From Streptomyces massasporeus (GTDB lineage: Bacteria; Actinomycetota; Actinomycetes; Streptomycetales; Streptomycetaceae): a stretch of DNA of 64,000 bases. A program made the position numbers and the translations under genes. The stretch covers positions 62,001 to 126,000 of the forward strand of contig NZ_BMSE01000016.1 of the NCBI RefSeq assembly GCF_014648995.1, in the 5' to 3' direction. Shown piece by piece: positions 59,824 through 64,000 of the stretch. The notes beneath the pieces were generated by a model. The model ran no database searches, was not told the origin of the DNA, and saw nothing but the letters and a program-made list of their open reading frames with translations. How positions within the stretch are numbered: position 1 is the first letter of the stretch; each line of letters opens with the position of its first letter.

Positions 59824-62646
59824 ATGCAGACCTCGCCGGACCGGCACGAGTATCCCGCCCACTGGGAAGCCGACGTGGTGCTGCGCGACGGGGGTACCGC
59901 GCGCATCCGGCCCATCACCGTTGATGACGCCGATCGCCTGGTCAGCTTCTATGAGCAGGTCTCCGACGAGTCGAAGTACTACCGCTTCTTCGCGCCGTAC
60001 CCTCGCCTGTCCGCCAAGGACGTCCACCGCTTCACGCACCACGACTTTGTGGACAGGGTGGGACTCGCGGCCACGGTCGGCGGCGAGTTCATCGCCACCG
60101 TACGCTACGACCGGATCGGCCCGGACGGAACGCCCGCGTCGGCACCCGCCGACGAGGCCGAGGTCGCCTTCCTCGTGCAGGACGCCCACCAGGGCCGCGG
60201 GGTCGCCTCCGCCCTGCTCGAACACATCGGCGCCGTCGCCCGGGAGCGCGGCATCCGCCGCTTCGCCGCCGAGGTGCTGCCCGCCAACACCAAAATGATC
60301 AAGGTGTTCACGGACGCCGGCTACACCCAGAAGCGCAGTTTCGAGGACGGCGTCGTCCGTCTGGAGTTCGACCTCGAACCCACCGACCGCTCCCTGGCCG
60401 TGCAGTACGCGCGCGAACACCGTGCCGAGGCCCGCTCGGTGCAGCGGCTGCTCGCCCCCGGCTCGGTCGCCGTCATCGGCGCCGGTCGCACGCCGGGCGG
60501 TGTGGGCCGCAGCGTCCTCGGCAACATCCGGGACGCCGGGTACAGCGGCCGCCTCTACGCCGTGAACAAGGCCCTCCCCGACGGGCAGAAGGAGCTCGAC
60601 GGGGTGCCCGCCCACCGCTCGGTGCGGGACATCGACGGCCCCGTCGACCTCGCGGTCGTCGCCGTGCCGGCCGAGCACGTCACCGAGGTCGTCACCGAGT
60701 GCGGCGAACACGGCGTGCAGGGGCTGGTCGTGGTCTCCGCCGGGTACGCCGAGAGCGGCCCCGAGGGGCGCGAACGCCAGCGCGCACTCGTGCGGCACGC
60801 GCGCATGTACGGCATGCGGATCATCGGCCCGAACGCCTTCGGCATCATCAACACCTCACCCCGGGTCCGGCTCAACGCCTCCCTCGCCCCCGAGGTGCCG
60901 CGCCCCGGCCGCATCGGTCTGTTCGCCCAGTCCGGCGCCATCGGCATCGCCCTGCTGTCCCGGCTGCACCGGCGCGGCGGCGGTGTCACGGGCGTGACCG
61001 GTGTCTCCACCTTCGTCTCCTCCGGCAACCGCGCCGACGTCTCCGGCAACGATGTCCTGCAGTACTGGTACGAGGACCCCGACACCGACGTCGTCCTCAT
61101 GTACCTGGAGTCCATCGGCAACCCCCGCAAGTTCACCCGCCTCGCCCGCCGCACCGCCGCCGCCAAGCCCCTGGTCGTCGTCCAGGGGGCACGGCACGGC
61201 GCCGCTCCCCAGGGGCACGCCGTCCGGGCGACCCGGCTGCCGCACGCGACCGTGTCGGCGCTGCTGCGGCAGGCCGGGGTCATCCGGGTCGACACGATCA
61301 CCGAGCTGGTCGACGCGGGCCTGCTGCTCGCCCGCCAGCCCCTGCCGGCCGGCCCCAGGGTGGCGATCCTGGGCAACTCGGAGTCGCTCGGCCTGCTCAC
61401 CTACGACGCGTGCCTCGCCGAGGGGCTGCGACCGCACCCCCCGCAGGACCTGACCACCGCGGCCTCGGCGGCCGACTTCCACGCCGCCCTGTCCCGGGCC
61501 CTGGCCGACGACCGGTGCGACGCCGTCGTCGTCACCGCCATACCGGCGGTGGGGGAGGGCCCGGTCGGCGACGCGGCCCTCGCGGAAGCGCTGCGCTCGG
61601 CATCGGCCGCTGCCCCCGGCAAGCCGGTCCTGGTGGTCCACGTGGAGCTCGGCGGCCTGGCGGAGGCCCTGTCGGCGGCGGCGAGCACGGCACCGCAGGC
61701 CACATCGGATGATCCGCCACAAAACGCTCCGACTCCTACGCCCACAGCGGAACAACTCCCCGCCACCGAGGCCCCGGAAGGCGCCCACCTCATCCCCGCC
61801 TACCCCGCCGCCGAGCGCGCCGTCCGCGCCCTCGGCCAGGCCGTGGCCTACGCGCAGTGGCGGCGTGACGCCGCCGAGCCCGGCAAGGTGCCCGAGTACG
61901 AGGACATCAACGAGAAGGGTGCCGCCGCGCTGATCGACGGCCTCCTCGCACGCGGCCAGGGACTCACGCTCGGCACGGACGAGACCTGCGACCTCCTCGG
62001 TCACTACGGCGTCCAGGTCCACCGCGCCCTCCCTGCCCCCACACCCGACGCCGCCGCCGAGGCAGCCCGCGACCTCGGCTACCCCGTCGCCCTCAAGGCC
62101 ACCGCCCCGCACCTCAGGCACCGCGCCGACCTGGGCGGCGTCCGCCTCGACCTCGCGGACGAGGAGCAACTGCGCCGCTCGTACGCCGAGTTGACCGAGC
62201 TGTTCGGCGCGCCGGAGGAGCTGCGGCCCGTGGTGCAGCGGATGGCGCCACGCGGCGTGGACGTCGTCGTACGGGCCGTCATCGACCCCGCGGCCGGAGC
62301 CGTGCTCTCCTTCGGGCTCGCCGGGGCCGCGTCACAGCTGCTCGGGGACACCGCGCACCGGCTGATCCCGGTCACGGACCGCGAGGCGACCTCGCTGGTG
62401 CGCTCGATCCGCACCGCCCCGCTGCTGTTCGGCTGGCGCGGCTCCGCACCGGCCGACACCCGTGCCCTGGAGGAGCTGCTGCTGCGGGTGTCCCGGCTGG
62501 TCGACGACCACCCCGAGGTCGTCGCGGTCACCCTGGAACCGGTCGTCGTCGCCTCACACGGCCTGAGCGTCCTCGGTGCCTCCGTGCGCCTCGCGCACCC
62601 GCCCGCCCGCGACGACCTCGGCCCGCGGACCCTCCCCGCGTACTGA
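59824..62646 (+). CDS. Pat-like protein acetyltransferase fused to NDP-forming acyl-CoA synthetase
   Basis: This 940-residue protein has a GNAT domain first (about residues 20-180; acyl-CoA loop VQDAHQGRGVASALLEHIG). A CoA-binding Rossmann domain follows (about 205-310; VAVIGAGRTPGGVGRSVLG), then a succinyl-CoA-ligase-like part to about 620 and an ATP-grasp domain (about 690-935; LGYPVALKATAPHLRHRADL). The N-terminal GNAT order is that of Streptomyces PatA rather than Salmonella Pat. It likely acetylates enzymes such as acetyl-CoA synthetase. The ATP-grasp/ligase parts probably sense ligands rather than catalyse. A long Pro/Ala linker precedes the ATP-grasp domain. Confidence 0.9.
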   Translation: MQTSPDRHEYPAHWEADVVLRDGGTARIRPITVDDADRLVSFYEQVSDESKYYRFFAPYPRLSAKDVHRFTHHDFVDRVGLAATVGGEFIATVRYDRIGPDGTPASAPADEAEVAFLVQDAHQGRGVASALLEHIGAVARERGIRRFAAEVLPANTKMIKVFTDAGYTQKRSFEDGVVRLEFDLEPTDRSLAVQYAREHRAEARSVQRLLAPGSVAVIGAGRTPGGVGRSVLGNIRDAGYSGRLYAVNKALPDGQKELDGVPAHRSVRDIDGPVDLAVVAVPAEHVTEVVTECGEHGVQGLVVVSAGYAESGPEGRERQRALVRHARMYGMRIIGPNAFGIINTSPRVRLNASLAPEVPRPGRIGLFAQSGAIGIALLSRLHRRGGGVTGVTGVSTFVSSGNRADVSGNDVLQYWYEDPDTDVVLMYLESIGNPRKFTRLARRTAAAKPLVVVQGARHGAAPQGHAVRATRLPHATVSALLRQAGVIRVDTITELVDAGLLLARQPLPAGPRVAILGNSESLGLLTYDACLAEGLRPHPPQDLTTAASAADFHAALSRALADDRCDAVVVTAIPAVGEGPVGDAALAEALRSASAAAPGKPVLVVHVELGGLAEALSAAASTAPQATSDDPPQNAPTPTPTAEQLPATEAPEGAHLIPAYPAAERAVRALGQAVAYAQWRRDAAEPGKVPEYEDINEKGAAALIDGLLARGQGLTLGTDETCDLLGHYGVQVHRALPAPTPDAAAEAARDLGYPVALKATAPHLRHRADLGGVRLDLADEEQLRRSYAELTELFGAPEELRPVVQRMAPRGVDVVVRAVIDPAAGAVLSFGLAGAASQLLGDTAHRLIPVTDREATSLVRSIRTAPLLFGWRGSAPADTRALEELLLRVSRLVDDHPEVVAVTLEPVVVASHGLSVLGASVRLAHPPARDDLGPRTLPAY

Positions 62647-62684
62647 CAGGGGGCGAGCTGTCCCTCGCAGTCAGTGGTCCCCCG

Positions 62685-62690
62685 TAGGAT
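62685..62690 (+). promoter_or_regulatory. -10 element (TAGGAT), leaderless start
   Basis: TAGGAT is 7 nt before the ATG of the DUF5998 gene, with no ribosome binding site. Confidence 0.6.
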
Positions 62691-62697
62691 GGGCGTC

Positions 62698-63285
62698 ATG
62701 GCCAAGACCAGTACGACGACCCAGGGGCTGCGGGCGGCGATCGAGCGCAGCGGCTACTACCCGGCCCTCGTGGCCGAGGCGGTGGAGGCCGCCGTGGGCG
62801 GCGAGCCCATCCGGTCGTACCTGGTCCACCAGGAGACGACGTTCGACCAGAACGAGGTCCGGCGGCACGTGACGGTGCTCGTCCTCACCGACAACCGCTT
62901 CATCGTCAGCCACACCGACGAGCAGGCCGCCGACAGCACCTCCCCGACGCCGTACGCCACGACGTCGACGGAGTCCGTGAAGATCGGCCGCATCTCGTCG
63001 GTCGTGGTCAGCCGCGTGGTCGCCAACCCCGAGTCGTACAAGCCGGGGACCCTGCCCCGCGAGGTGGTCCTCACCATCGGCTGGGGCGCCGTCTCCCGCA
63101 TCGACCTGGAGCCGGCCGCGTGCGGCGACCCCAACTGCGAGGCGGACCACGGCTACACCGGCAACTCGACGGCGGACGACCTCAGCCTGCGCGTCAGCGA
63201 GGCCGGGGACGGACCGGAGACCGTGCGCGAGGCGCTCGCCTTCGCCCAGTCCCTCTCCGAGGCGACCGCGGACACGACCCGCTGA
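62698..63285 (+). CDS. DUF5998 family protein
   Basis: This 195-residue protein of unknown function is widespread in actinobacteria. It reads as one alpha/beta domain with LRAAIERSGYYPALVAEAVE, SYLVHQETTFDQNEVRRHVTV, VLTDNRFIVSHTDE, VGRISSVVV-like strands (KIGRISSVVVSRVV), and a Cys pair in ACGDPNCEADHGYTG that could bind metal. The ATG is fixed by the leaderless -10 at 62685. Its stop overlaps the next gene (TGATG), so the two are translationally coupled. Confidence 0.85.
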   Translation: MAKTSTTTQGLRAAIERSGYYPALVAEAVEAAVGGEPIRSYLVHQETTFDQNEVRRHVTVLVLTDNRFIVSHTDEQAADSTSPTPYATTSTESVKIGRISSVVVSRVVANPESYKPGTLPREVVLTIGWGAVSRIDLEPAACGDPNCEADHGYTGNSTADDLSLRVSEAGDGPETVREALAFAQSLSEATADTTR

Positions 63286-64000
63286 TGGCACACCCCAAGA
63301 CGGTCTGGGACGACCACCCCGAACCGCTCACCGTCGCCTCCGCGCCCGTCCCCGAGTACGGCAGCGGATCGCTCGCCGACCTCCTGCCCACCCTGGCCGC
63401 CGGACTGGGCGTCCCGGACATGAGCGCCGCGATCACCGAGCTGACCCCCGCCGACCGCAACTGCGTGTTCCTGATCGACGGCCTCGGCTGGGAGCAGCTG
63501 AGGGCGCACCCCGAGGACGCCCCCTTCATGACGTCCCTGCTCGCCACCTCGCGCGGCGGCACCGGGCGTCCGCTCACCGCCGGCTACCCGGCGACCACGG
63601 CCACCTCGCTCGCCTCCGTCGGCACCGGCCTGCCGCCCGGCGCGCACGGCCTGCCCGGCTACACCGTCCGCAACCCCGACACCGGCGAGCTGATGAACCA
63701 GCTGCGCTGGCAGCCGTGGAGTCCGCCCCGCCCCTGGCAGCCGTACCCCACGGTCTTCCAGCTGGCGCACGCGGCCGGGGTGCACGCGGCGCAGGTGTCG
63801 TCCCCGACCTTCGAGAACACCCCGCTGACCAAGGTCGCGCTCAGTGGAGGAACGTTCCTCGGGCGGCTGTCCGGCGAGGACCGCGTCGACCTCGCGGCCG
63901 AGCAACTGGCCGCGGGCGACCGTTCCCTGGTGTACACCTACTTCGCCGAGGTCGACGGCGCCGGCCACCGTTACGGCGTCGACTCCGACACCTGGCGCGG
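63285..64000 (+). CDS. Alkaline phosphatase superfamily phosphodiesterase (partial, cut by window end)
   Basis: The N-terminal 238 residues are visible and no stop occurs before the edge. CVFLIDGLGWEQL holds the first metal-binding aspartate. GYPATTATSLASVGTGLPPG contains the catalytic threonine, as in type I phosphodiesterase/nucleotide pyrophosphatase proteins. EVDGAGHRYG has the next metal ligands (Asp and His). It is thus likely to hydrolyse nucleotide or phosphodiester substrates. It begins at ATG overlapping the DUF5998 stop. Confidence 0.88.
   Translation, partial: MAHPKTVWDDHPEPLTVASAPVPEYGSGSLADLLPTLAAGLGVPDMSAAITELTPADRNCVFLIDGLGWEQLRAHPEDAPFMTSLLATSRGGTGRPLTAGYPATTATSLASVGTGLPPGAHGLPGYTVRNPDTGELMNQLRWQPWSPPRPWQPYPTVFQLAHAAGVHAAQVSSPTFENTPLTKVALSGGTFLGRLSGEDRVDLAAEQLAAGDRSLVYTYFAEVDGAGHRYGVDSDTWR

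Overview
The window is a high-G+C actinobacterial chromosome segment, almost certainly Streptomyces. The coding sequences have strongly G/C-biased third positions. Many starts are GTG, and several genes look leaderless. The gene order, as I remember it, is that of the S. coelicolor core chromosome around hrdB (lexA, nrdR-nrdJ, rnhB, recQ, whiH, hrdB, parE, parC, ptsH). No rRNA, tRNA, insertion sequence, prophage or CRISPR array was seen. The unusual content sits in regulatory DNA, protein fusions, tandem repeats and a few damaged or tiny genes.

Layout. 0.3-4.8 kb: a three-gene NRPS-independent siderophore cluster (class III aminotransferase, IucA/IucC synthetase, GNAT acyltransferase). 5-12.2 kb: DNA damage and deoxynucleotide supply (DinG-type helicase, lexA with its own LexA box, nrdR-nrdJ with tandem NrdR boxes). 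12.3-18.1 kb: TerD-like protein, YdbC-like protein, histidine phosphatase, ADP-ribosylglycohydrolase, and a divergent MFS/TetR pair with two perfect operators. 18.2-25 kb: rnhB, two uncharacterised proteins, long-form recQ and a DUF4192 protein. 25.2-30.8 kb: a glycogen-debranching-like enzyme with a TTA (bldA) codon, a Nudix/NrtR-like protein and a fused ABC transporter. 31-38 kb: whiH (sporulation regulator), hrdB (principal sigma factor), trypsin-like protease, small zinc protein and parE. 38.2-45.2 kb: a LuxR-type two-component system, a DUF485/acetate-type symporter pair and a CitAB-type two-component system. 45.3-50 kb: an iron-box-controlled ferredoxin-like gene, an HTH-citrate synthase fusion divergent from a second citrate synthase, a 53-residue small ORF, and a frameshifted DUF6082 gene. 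50.4-59 kb: CobW-type metallochaperone, parC, paired M16 peptidases, an M23 peptidase behind a c-di-AMP (ydaO) riboswitch, and a GntR regulator. 59-64 kb: ptsH (HPr) with a DasR site, a Pat-like acetyltransferase/acyl-CoA synthetase, a DUF5998 protein and the start of a phosphodiesterase.

The best candidates for something new are four. First, the citrate synthase fused to a MerR/excisionase-type HTH through a Gly/Ser linker, facing a second citrate synthase across an AT-rich dyad, which may be an enzyme-fold metabolite sensor. Second, the siderophore aminotransferase whose PLP lysine is replaced by asparagine. Third, the iron-box leaderless ferredoxin-like gene next to the citrate synthases. 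Fourth, the 53-residue ORF beside the broken DUF6082 gene. All functional statements come from reading motifs by eye. No database search was run.
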